Shown piece by piece: positions 1 through 5,812 of a DNA stretch of 5,812 nucleotides (its first letter is position 1; every line of letters begins with the position of its first letter). This DNA comes from Acidobacteriota bacterium (GTDB taxonomy: Bacteria > Acidobacteriota > Vicinamibacteria > Vicinamibacterales > SCN-69-37). A program made the translations under genes and the position numbers. The stretch covers positions 1 through 5,812 of the forward strand of contig JAKALV010000213.1 of assembly GCA_021824055.1 (NCBI GenBank). The letters are read 5' to 3'. Below the pieces are notes generated by a model. It did no database searches and was not told the DNA's origin. It saw only the letters and a list, made by a program, of their open reading frames with translations.

Positions 1-2
1 AC

Positions 3-512
3 GCGGCCCTGCCCTCGCTCACGGGCAAGATCGAGCTGGAATACGAAGGCGAGCTGCGCGGCGCCGAAACCGTCGCGCGCGATCTGGTGCGCGCCGCCAT
101 CGCCACGGTGTTCGACGGCCACGCCGCAGTCGCCGACCTGAAACCGGTCATCCAGTGGTTCGAGGACGGCGGCACGCTGCAGCTGGCCGACGATGCGTCG
201 GCAGCCGAGGTGCTCGAGCAGGTGAAGGCCGTCAGCGGGCTCGAGCGCGCGCTGGGCATGATGGGGCTCGCGCCGAAGCTGCCGGCGAGCGCGCCGGCGC
301 ACCACGTCGCGGCGGTTCGCGCATCGGCGCTCGACTTCATTCTCGAAGGCCTCGCCTCGCTCAAGAAGATCAGCCGCACGGACGAAGGCCGGTTCCAGGC
401 TCCGGCCGGCGAGCGCCGGGCGCGCAATCCGGAACGCGAGCGCGCGATCGAACAACTGATGGACGATGAGGGTGTGCCGGCGGGCGGCAAGAAGAAGAAG
501 TACTACAACTGA
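3..512 (+). CDS. MoxR/ChlI-like AAA+ ATPase (magnesium chelatase family), C-terminal part
   Basis: The gene is open from the left edge, so only its last 169 residues are visible; the Walker A and B motifs would lie outside the window. The visible part opens with a segment of the type LPSLTGKIELEYEGE, followed by an Ala/Leu-rich helical region. I recognise this as the C-terminal lid and tail of ChlI-like ATPases annotated as magnesium chelatase or sigma-54-interacting ATPase. It ends in a basic tail, KKKKYYN. In this family such ATPases pair with a VWA-domain partner and use ATP hydrolysis to insert metals or remodel proteins in the cytoplasm. Its stop at 510-512 is one base before the GTG of the VWA gene, which suggests one mRNA and translational coupling. 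The family call comes from the tail and the neighbour; the substrate is unknown, and no chlorophyll or cobalamin gene is in view to support a true Mg- or Co-chelatase role. Confidence 0.75.
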   Translation, partial: AALPSLTGKIELEYEGELRGAETVARDLVRAAIATVFDGHAAVADLKPVIQWFEDGGTLQLADDASAAEVLEQVKAVSGLERALGMMGLAPKLPASAPAHHVAAVRASALDFILEGLASLKKISRTDEGRFQAPAGERRARNPERERAIEQLMDDEGVPAGGKKKKYYN

Positions 513-513
513 C

Positions 514-1764
514 GTGAAATACCGCTACTCGAAGTACACGCCCGGCCTGCTCGACGACCTGGATTTTGACGGGCTCGTCTCCAAGCTCTCCGACTTCTTC
601 CTGTCGAGCGGCTTCGGGAACCCGTACGACCCGATGAACGAAGACGATCGCACCATGCAGGCCCTGCACGACGCGATCCTCGACGCGCTGCTCAACGGCG
701 GCGCGATGTCCGACGACATGCTGAACCGCCTGATGGCGCAGCAGTCCGCGAATGCGTCCGATGGTTCCCGGGACGACGCGCGCGACGCGCTTGAAGACCT
801 GATTCAGCAGATCATCGAGCGGCTCACCGAGCAGGGCTTTGTCAGCATGGCGGGCCAGCCCGACACGCAGCAGGCCCCGGGCCCCGGCGGTCAGGGCGCC
901 CCGGACGCGCACGCGCGCTTCGAAGTGACCGACAAGGCCCTGGACTTCCTCGGCTATCGCGCGCTGCGCGATCTGCTGGGCGCGATGGGACGCAGCGCCG
1001 CCGGCCGCCACGACACGCGCGACCTGGCCACGGGCATCGACGCGGGCGGGCCGCCGCGGCCGTACGAGTTCGGCGACACGATGAATCTTGATGCGGCCGC
1101 CACCGTGCTCAATGCCGTCAAGCGGGGCACGCTCGACATCGATTACGAAGACCTGATGATCACCGAGGGCGAGTACCAAAGTTCGTGCGCCACCGTGATC
1201 ATGCTCGATTGCAGCCACAGTATGGTGCTCTACGGCGAGGACCGGTTCACGCCCGCCAAGCGCGTGGCGCTCGCCCTGTCGAACATGATCCAGCACCAGT
1301 TTCCGGGCGACGTGATCCGGTGCGTGCTGTTTCACGACTCCGCGGAGGAGGTGCCGCTGAAGCAGCTCGGCCGCGTGAAAGTGGGTCCGTACTACACGAA
1401 CACGTGCGAGGGCCTGAAGCTGGCGCGGCGCATCCTGGAGCGCCAGAAGAAGGACATGCGGCAGATCATCATGATCACCGACGGCAAGCCGTCGGCGGTG
1501 ACCCGACCGGACGGCCGGATCTATCGCAACGCCTACGGCCTCGACCCGTTCGTCCTGCGCGAGACGTTTGCCGAGGTGGCCGCCTGCCGCCGCGCCGGCA
1601 TCATGATCAACACGTTCATGCTGGCGCGCGACTACGACCTGGTGGCCTTCGTCCGGCGCGTCGCGCATATCTGCCGGGGCAAGGCGTATTTCACCACCCC
1701 GTACACGCTCGGCCAGTACGTGCTCGCCGACTACCTCACCAACAAGACGCGCACGATACACTGA
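514..1764 (+). CDS. VWA-domain protein with intact MIDAS site, partner of the upstream AAA+ ATPase
   Basis: The protein has 416 aa from GTG 514. I chose this start because it lies one base after the upstream stop and gives the N-terminus MKYRYSKYTPG expected for this family. The in-frame ATG at 466 would add 16 Arg-rich residues and overlap the ATPase gene. Residues about 1-220 form an acidic, helical N-terminal region with a Gly/Pro/Gln-rich linker near residues 115-130, then a conserved stretch containing DKALDFLGYRALRDLLG and RHDTRDLATGI. The VWA domain follows from about residue 225 to the end. Its metal-ion-dependent adhesion site is complete: D232-x-S234-x-S236 in DCSHS, a Thr in YTNTCEG (295 or 297), and D323 in ITDGKP. 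There is no signal peptide or membrane segment, so it is probably cytoplasmic. By analogy with ChlI/ChlD, CobS/CobT and MoxR-VWA pairs, it probably couples the ATPase to a client through the bound Mg2+. The client is not identifiable. No strong Shine-Dalgarno precedes it; only an AAGAAGAAG run lies upstream. Confidence 0.87.
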   Translation: MKYRYSKYTPGLLDDLDFDGLVSKLSDFFLSSGFGNPYDPMNEDDRTMQALHDAILDALLNGGAMSDDMLNRLMAQQSANASDGSRDDARDALEDLIQQIIERLTEQGFVSMAGQPDTQQAPGPGGQGAPDAHARFEVTDKALDFLGYRALRDLLGAMGRSAAGRHDTRDLATGIDAGGPPRPYEFGDTMNLDAAATVLNAVKRGTLDIDYEDLMITEGEYQSSCATVIMLDCSHSMVLYGEDRFTPAKRVALALSNMIQHQFPGDVIRCVLFHDSAEEVPLKQLGRVKVGPYYTNTCEGLKLARRILERQKKDMRQIIMITDGKPSAVTRPDGRIYRNAYGLDPFVLRETFAEVAACRRAGIMINTFMLARDYDLVAFVRRVAHICRGKAYFTTPYTLGQYVLADYLTNKTRTIH

Positions 1765-1770
1765 ACGGCG

Positions 1771-2481
1771 ATGCTGCCGGCCACGCTGTCGATCTTCCCG
1801 CTGCCCAACGTCGTGCTGTTCCCCGACGTGTTCCTGCCGCTGCACGTGTTTGAACCGCGCTATCGCGAGATGACGCGCGCCGCGCTCGACAGCGACCGGC
1901 TCATCGGGATGATGCTGATCAAGCCGGGCGTCCCCGGCGCGCCGGGGGCCGCCGATGCGTCCGAGGCGCTGAAAGCCTCGGCCGCGCCCGGCGGCGAGGG
2001 CGAACTGAGCGACGTGGATCTCAGATCGCTCGACCGGCCCGACATCTACCCCGTCGGATGCGCCGGCGTGATCTCGCATGTGGAAGAAGTGGAAGACGGC
2101 CGCTTCAACATCATCCTGCGGGGGCTGCAGAAATTCCGGATGCTCGGCGAAGACACCGACCCGGCCCGCCGGTACCGCGTGGCCCGCATCGAGCCGATCC
2201 TGGACACGCCGATCGACACGGCCGCGCTCCGGCAGGAGCGCGGCCGCCTCGAGTCGCTGCTCGCGAATTCCGGCACGGAGAATTTCTCGTTCCGGCTGCC
2301 GCCGTCGATGCCCGACGTGGAGTTCGTCCACGCGTTGTCGCAGTACTTCGGTTTTGAAGCGATCGAACGGCAGGCCCTCCTTGAACTGCCCGGCCCCGTC
2401 GCGCGGTGCCGCGCGCTCATCGAGCTGGTGGAGATGCAATTGCTGATGGGCTCGCAGGGCTGGCAGGGCCGGGCCCACTGA
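1771..2481 (+). CDS. Stand-alone Lon N-terminal (LON substrate-binding) domain protein
   Basis: The protein has 236 aa from ATG 1771, six bases after the VWA stop, with no clear Shine-Dalgarno; it is probably translated by coupling. It opens with the classic LON-domain start: IFPLPNVVLFP (residues 8-18), then PLHVFEPRYREM. It continues with YPVGCAGVISHVEEVEDGRFNIILRGLQKFRM (given here as a motif region, about 93-126) and YRVARIEPILD. The second half is the helical bundle normal for this domain. There is no AAA+ or Ser-Lys protease domain, so it is not Lon protease but one of the single-domain LON proteins of about 200-220 aa. These are thought to bind proteins, and their role is poorly known. 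An Ala/Gly/Pro-rich insert of about 35 residues (54-88) lies between the KPG turn and RPDIYPVGC, and makes it a little longer than usual. Its place behind an AAA+/VWA pair suggests a substrate-recruiting role, but that is inference. Confidence 0.88.
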   Translation: MLPATLSIFPLPNVVLFPDVFLPLHVFEPRYREMTRAALDSDRLIGMMLIKPGVPGAPGAADASEALKASAAPGGEGELSDVDLRSLDRPDIYPVGCAGVISHVEEVEDGRFNIILRGLQKFRMLGEDTDPARRYRVARIEPILDTPIDTAALRQERGRLESLLANSGTENFSFRLPPSMPDVEFVHALSQYFGFEAIERQALLELPGPVARCRALIELVEMQLLMGSQGWQGRAH

Positions 2482-2541
2482 ACGCCCGACTGATCGGATG
2501 ATAAGCGCACTGCATCAAGATTGAATTCTTGCGGACACCCA

Positions 2542-2570
2542 TTGCATCCGCCGCCCGACCTCCCTATGCT
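2542..2570 (+). promoter_or_regulatory. Candidate sigma-70-type promoter for the TonB receptor gene
   Basis: The 134-bp gap between the Lon-N gene and the receptor (2482-2615) contains TTGCAT (2542-2547) and TATGCT (2565-2570), separated by exactly 17 bp. Each hexamer matches 4 of 6 positions of the E. coli-type consensus. Transcription would start near 2577, giving a leader of about 40 nt ending in a strong ribosome binding site. The gap is also visibly more AT-rich than its surroundings around 2500-2530. I see no U-tract terminator for the upstream genes in this gap. The call rests on spacing and a modest match only, and consensus use in this phylum is less well known. Confidence 0.38.
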
Positions 2571-2600
2571 GTCGGTGTTCCAGACATGTCGCTACCACTC

Positions 2601-2608
2601 AGGAGGAG
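2601..2608 (+). promoter_or_regulatory. Strong Shine-Dalgarno deciding the receptor start
   Basis: AGGAGGAG lies 7 nt before ATG 2616, close to ideal spacing. It settles the start in favour of 2616 over in-frame ATG 2586 and TTG 2529. It is far stronger than anything in front of the three upstream genes, which suggests high, independent translation of the receptor. Confidence 0.85.
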
Positions 2609-2615
2609 TTCGACC

Positions 2616-5600
2616 ATGGCACGACCGAAGGGTCTGTTCACCCTGCTGTTCGCTCTGGCCGTCGCGGCCGCACCGGCTCTCGCATCCGCGCAGGTTCAGA
2701 CGGGCAGCATCCTCGTACGCGCAACCGACCAGCAAGGCGGCGTCGTTCCCGGGGCCACCGTGACGATCACCAGCCCCGTCCTTCCCACACCGCTCACCGG
2801 CGTCACCGATGCCGCGGGCGTCTACCGTTTTCCATCACTCACCGTCGGCACCTACACCGTGCGCGTGTCGCTGCAGGGGTTCAAGACCAGCGTGCGCTCA
2901 GACCTGCAGGTCCTGCAGGGACAGACCGTCTCCATTGACGCCCAGCTCACCGTGGGCGGCATGACCGAAGAGACCACCGTGGTCGGCGAGCCGCCCGTGG
3001 TCGACACCAAGAGCGCCAACGTCAAGGTCAACATCGACAAGGACCTGCTTGAGAACACGCCGGGCGGCAAGGACATCTGGAGCATCCTCCAGGCCAAGGC
3101 CCCGGGCATCGTCTTTGACGCGCCCGACGTCGGCGGCAACCAGGCGGGTCTGCAGCGCGCGTTCACCGCGCGCGGCACGCCGAACACGCAGAACACGCAG
3201 ATGCTCAACGGCGTCAACGTGAACGACCCGTCGGCGCAGGGTTACTCGATGAATTACTACGATCCGAACTCGTTCGAGAACATCCAGGTCTCGAGCGGCG
3301 CGCAGGACATCGCGGTCGGCACGGCGGGCGTGTTCATCAACATGGTGACCAAGAGCGGCACGAACAAGTTCAACGGCCAGGCGCTCTTTACCTGCCAGGG
3401 CAACTGCAAGGGGATCAAGACGCAGTCGAACAACGTGGACGCCTCGCTGCGGAAAGCGGGCTTCCGGCCGGACTCGAACTCGGTCGACTACATCACGAAC
3501 ACCAACGCCCAGCTGGGCGGCCCGCTGGTCAAGAACAAGCTGTTCTTCTTCGGCTCGTTCAACTATCAGCCGACGCACGTGAACGTGCCGGGCTTCCCCG
3601 CCGTGTCGCCGCTGCTGCCGGTGAAACTCACCACAAGCAATCAGGACACGACCGACATCATGACCGGCACCGGCAAGTTCAACTACCAGATGAACTCGCG
3701 CAACCGCTTTGAAGGATTCATCGAGCGCCAGCGGTACGACAAGCCAAACCGCGCCGCCTCCGCCTCGAACACCCAGGATTCCAATTGGAAGGAACTCGAC
3801 TACGGCAACACATTCCAGGGCGCCTGGAACCTGCTGCTGACGGACCGGATGTTCGCGGACACGAAGATCAGCTACAACAACATCCACTTCCCGCTGTTCC
3901 AGAAGACGGATCTGCAGACGATCCTCGACAACTCCACCGGCATCCGGTACCGGAACGCCGCCAACGAGTTCCAGTTCTTCCGGCGGCGCCTGCAGGTTAA
4001 TTCGAACTGGCAGTATTTCGTGCCGGACCTGTTCGGCGGTCGCCATGAATTCAAAGCCGGCGTCGACTACGGGCACACGCCGGCCGACACCAGAGTCCTC
4101 CGCGCGGACGACGTGAGTCTCGTGTACTTGAGCAGCTCCAACCGGGCGTCAACGGTAACGCTGTTCAACTCGCCCACGCACACGGTGGCCGCGGTCAACA
4201 CGACCGCGCTCTACGCGCAGGACTCGTTCTCGCGCGGACGCCTGACGGTGATCGGCGGCGTGCGCTGGGAGCGCGTCGAGGGCTACCTGCCCGCGCAGAG
4301 CTCGCCCGCCAGCACGTACTTCCCGGAAGGGCTCGTGTTCCAGGGCGTGTCCATCGGCGGCGTGGTGCAGGACTACACGGTGAAGAAGACGTTCGGCGCC
4401 GTCCGCCAGGATCCGCTCTGGCATAACTGGGCGCCGCGCGTGAGCGGCACCTACGACATCATGGGTGACGGCAAGACGGTCCTGAAGGCGTCCTGGGGCC
4501 GCTATCTCGACCAGATCAACACGGGCACGCCGCCGAATCCGAACGGCCCCATCAGCCAGACGTACAACTGGATCGACACGAACGGCGATTTCGTGTTCCA
4601 GCCCGGCTCGTTGACGTGGGATGGCAAGAAGTACGTGGGTGGCGAGCTCGGCACGCTGACGTCGACCTTCATCCCGAACCCGGCGCCGTTCGACAAGACG
4701 CTCAAGCGCCCGAAGCGCAATGAAGTGACCGTCGGCATCGACCGCGAAGTGGTGCCGACGGTACTGGCGAGCGCGACGTTCATCTACCGCAAGGAGAAGG
4801 ACGTGCAGACCACGGTCGACCAGAATTTCGACCAGTGGGACAGCCTGTACTCCAAGGTGACCCTGACCGATCCGGGCCGCGATGGCGTCCTGGGCACGTC
4901 GGATGACGCGCCGATCACGGTCTACAACCAGAACACGACGGGCGCGGTCAACATCGGCAAAGTGATCAACGACGATCGCCTGGCGCAGACCTACAAGGGC
5001 ATCGAGTTCACCGCGAACCGCCGGTTCCGTGACGGCTGGTCGTTGCTGGCGGGCTACACGTATTCGCATACCCGGCAGGACTTCGTCACGCTCGCCAACC
5101 CGAACGCGGCCTACGTCAACGCGAGCGGCGAAAGCGGCGGCCGCCGGCACAACCTCAAGGTGAGCGGCACCTACACCCTGCCGTTCCAGGTGCTGCTCGG
5201 CGCGAACGTGACGATGCAGTCCGGCCTGCCCATCACCCGCACGTGGTCGATCAACGCGTGCTCCACGTCGATCACCACCAACTGCCTGCGTCAGGCCGTC
5301 ACGGTCAACGCCGAGACGCGCGGCAGCTACGAACTTCCGAAGCTCACGATCATCGACCTTCGTGTGGGCCGTTCCTTCCGGGTCAACACGAACAAGTTCG
5401 ACGTGAGCATCGACTGGTACAACCTGACCAACGCGAACACCGTGTACTCGGTGCGCACGAACACGGGTCTGGTTGGCGTGCGGGATTCCGGCCTGGCCAC
5501 GAATCCGGTCACGGTCATTCCGGCGTTCTTGTCGCCCACGGGCGCGCTGGGACCGCGGATTCTGCGGTTCAATATCACGTACTCGTTCTCGCAGAAGTAG
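2616..5600 (+). CDS. Oar-like TonB-dependent outer-membrane receptor with carboxypeptidase-regulatory-like domain
   Basis: The protein has 994 aa from ATG 2616. Residues 1-25 are a signal peptide: a basic start, a hydrophobic core, and ASA before Q26 as the likely cleavage site. Residues about 28-115 form a CarboxypepD_reg-like beta-sandwich (PGATVTITSP; TDAAGVYRFPSLTVGTYTV). ETTVVG at 119-124 resembles a TonB box. The plug runs from about 143 (LLENTPGGKDIW) to about 254, with the typical ending VTKSGTNKFNG. A long beta-barrel rich in alternating aromatic residues follows, ending in ILRFNITYSFSQK. The protein should import a ligand across the outer membrane with energy from TonB-ExbBD. The only cysteines form two close pairs, C260/C264 and C882/C890, probably disulfides. 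Asp/Gly-rich loops at 654-658 (DTNGD) and 752-764 look like calcium sites. The length is usual for acidobacterial Oar-like receptors. No SusD-like, transporter or enzyme gene sits beside it, so the substrate (glycan, peptide or other) cannot be told. It has its own candidate promoter and ribosome binding site and looks monocistronic. Confidence 0.93.
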   Translation: MARPKGLFTLLFALAVAAAPALASAQVQTGSILVRATDQQGGVVPGATVTITSPVLPTPLTGVTDAAGVYRFPSLTVGTYTVRVSLQGFKTSVRSDLQVLQGQTVSIDAQLTVGGMTEETTVVGEPPVVDTKSANVKVNIDKDLLENTPGGKDIWSILQAKAPGIVFDAPDVGGNQAGLQRAFTARGTPNTQNTQMLNGVNVNDPSAQGYSMNYYDPNSFENIQVSSGAQDIAVGTAGVFINMVTKSGTNKFNGQALFTCQGNCKGIKTQSNNVDASLRKAGFRPDSNSVDYITNTNAQLGGPLVKNKLFFFGSFNYQPTHVNVPGFPAVSPLLPVKLTTSNQDTTDIMTGTGKFNYQMNSRNRFEGFIERQRYDKPNRAASASNTQDSNWKELDYGNTFQGAWNLLLTDRMFADTKISYNNIHFPLFQKTDLQTILDNSTGIRYRNAANEFQFFRRRLQVNSNWQYFVPDLFGGRHEFKAGVDYGHTPADTRVLRADDVSLVYLSSSNRASTVTLFNSPTHTVAAVNTTALYAQDSFSRGRLTVIGGVRWERVEGYLPAQSSPASTYFPEGLVFQGVSIGGVVQDYTVKKTFGAVRQDPLWHNWAPRVSGTYDIMGDGKTVLKASWGRYLDQINTGTPPNPNGPISQTYNWIDTNGDFVFQPGSLTWDGKKYVGGELGTLTSTFIPNPAPFDKTLKRPKRNEVTVGIDREVVPTVLASATFIYRKEKDVQTTVDQNFDQWDSLYSKVTLTDPGRDGVLGTSDDAPITVYNQNTTGAVNIGKVINDDRLAQTYKGIEFTANRRFRDGWSLLAGYTYSHTRQDFVTLANPNAAYVNASGESGGRRHNLKVSGTYTLPFQVLLGANVTMQSGLPITRTWSINACSTSITTNCLRQAVTVNAETRGSYELPKLTIIDLRVGRSFRVNTNKFDVSIDWYNLTNANTVYSVRTNTGLVGVRDSGLATNPVTVIPAFLSPTGALGPRILRFNITYSFSQK

Positions 5601-5601
5601 T

Positions 5602-5812
5602 TCAGGATCGCCGGGCGATTTCACGGATGGCCACATCGCCGTGAAATCGCCCGTTCTCGATGAAGATGCGGCCGCTCTGCCGGCCGGCCACGGCCGCGCC
5701 AATCACAAACAGATTCGGCACGCTGCTTTCGAAGGTCGTGTCGTTCAGCACCGGCGCGCCTTCGCGCTCGTCAATCCGGGCACCCACCGACCGCAGCAGT
5801 GACGTATCGGAC
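5602..5812 (-). CDS. ypdA: YpdA-family FAD/NAD(P)H oxidoreductase (bacillithiol disulfide reductase-like), C-terminal part
   Basis: The last 69 residues are visible; the reading frame stays open to the right edge, so the gene starts beyond it. The tail reads VGARIDEREGAPVLNDTTFES, then SVPNLFVIGAAVAGRQSG, then RIFIENGRFHG. This matches the C-terminus of YpdA proteins, where the FAD-contact strand of thioredoxin-reductase-like enzymes ends in G-x-x-x-AG instead of the usual GD and is followed by the conserved IFIENGR-H motif. YpdA (Bdr) uses NADPH to reduce oxidised bacillithiol in Firmicutes. Bacillithiol synthesis genes are also reported from Acidobacteria, so a thiol-redox role fits, but no bsh gene is visible here. 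The Rossmann nucleotide-binding motifs are outside the window. Its stop (5602-5604) is one base from the receptor stop on the other strand, and its last 15 codons contain a perfect inverted repeat. Confidence 0.8.
   Translation of the reverse strand, partial: SDTSLLRSVGARIDEREGAPVLNDTTFESSVPNLFVIGAAVAGRQSGRIFIENGRFHGDVAIREIARRS
5612..5653. terminator. Perfect 15-bp inverted repeat, likely hairpin/terminator at the convergent junction
   Basis: Arms CGGGCGATTTCACGG (5612-5626) and CCGTGAAATCGCCCG (5639-5653) are exact reverse complements around a 12-nt loop. The hairpin begins 11 nt after the receptor stop, the right place to end or protect the receptor mRNA. After the stem the + strand reads TTCTCGATG, so there is no proper U-tract and it is not a classic intrinsic terminator. 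On the opposite strand the arms lie within ypdA codons (GRFHG in one arm, REIAR in the other), before its stop, so termination in that direction would truncate the message. It could instead be a Rho-dependent pause or a 3'-end exonuclease barrier. Confidence 0.6.

Noticed and set aside
3..1764. ATPase/VWA pair as a genuine magnesium or cobalt chelatase (chlorophyll or B12 synthesis)
   Set aside because: No third chelatase subunit or tetrapyrrole gene is visible, and the VWA protein is not fused to an AAA+ domain as in ChlD. A generic MoxR/chelatase-like label is all the sequence supports.
370..2478. A 702-codon open frame on the minus strand across the three-gene unit
   Set aside because: Its translation is rich in Arg, His, Val and Ala with no recognisable domain. 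It is antisense to three well-supported genes and fits the usual long antisense frames of GC-rich DNA with GC-ending codons.
2516..2531. Small inverted repeat CAAGA-N6-TCTTG around an EcoRI-like GAATTC, considered as a terminator or operator
   Set aside because: The arms are only 5 bp, there is no U-tract, and chance occurrence is likely in an AT-richer gap. It could be an operator upstream of the candidate promoter, but nothing else supports that.
2586..2588. In-frame ATG as an alternative receptor start
   Set aside because: It lacks a ribosome binding site, and it would put MSLPLRRSST in front of the signal peptide. ATG 2616 has a strong Shine-Dalgarno and a standard signal sequence.
2901..2919. 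12-bp palindrome GACCTGCAGGTC followed by a second CCTGCAGG
   Set aside because: It lies inside the receptor's N-terminal domain and encodes LQVLQG with common codons; a simple coding repeat explains it.
4149..5702. A 517-codon minus-strand open frame opposite the receptor gene, and another of 392 codons at 2898-4076
   Set aside because: Both have the same His/Arg/Val-rich artefact composition and lie opposite a gene with clear domain evidence. The first also overlaps the ypdA-like tail in a different frame.

Overview
The window is GC-rich (about two-thirds G+C by eye, with strongly GC-ending codons) and densely coding. It most resembles an Acidobacteriota genome, possibly the Vicinamibacteria (subdivision 6). 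This rests on the large Oar-like TonB receptor with an N-terminal carboxypeptidase-regulatory-like domain, and on the MoxR/ChlI-like ATPase next to a VWA protein with a highly conserved core. Taxonomy is inference; there is no rRNA or marker gene here.

Left part (3-2481, + strand): three tightly packed genes that look like one transcription unit. The first is the C-terminal 169 residues of a magnesium-chelatase-like/MoxR-type AAA+ ATPase. One base after its stop comes a 416-aa VWA protein with an intact MIDAS metal site (GTG start at 514). Six bases after that comes a 236-aa stand-alone Lon N-terminal-domain protein. AAA+ plus VWA pairs act as ATP-driven chelatases or protein-remodelling machines. 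No chlorophyll or cobalamin gene is visible, so the client is unknown, and the Lon-N protein may be a substrate-recognition partner.

Middle (2482-2615): a 134-bp intergenic region with a plausible sigma-70-type promoter (TTGCAT, 17 bp, TATGCT) and a strong Shine-Dalgarno (AGGAGGAG) placed 7 nt before ATG 2616.

Right part (2616-5600, + strand): a 994-aa outer-membrane TonB-dependent receptor with signal peptide, CarboxypepD_reg-like domain, TonB-box-like segment, plug and long beta-barrel. It has two cysteine pairs and two Asp/Gly-rich loops that look like calcium sites. Its substrate is unknown and no partner lipoprotein gene is present.

Right edge (5602-5812, - strand): the C-terminal 69 residues of a YpdA-type FAD/NAD(P)H oxidoreductase (bacillithiol-disulfide reductase family), convergent with the receptor gene with one base between the stops. 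A perfect 15-bp inverted repeat (5612-5653) lies just past the receptor stop, inside the YpdA coding tail, and is the most striking non-coding signal in the window. I found no RNA genes, mobile elements, CRISPR arrays or clear signs of recent transfer. The best candidates for something under-described are the AAA+/VWA/Lon-N cassette and the coding-embedded hairpin.
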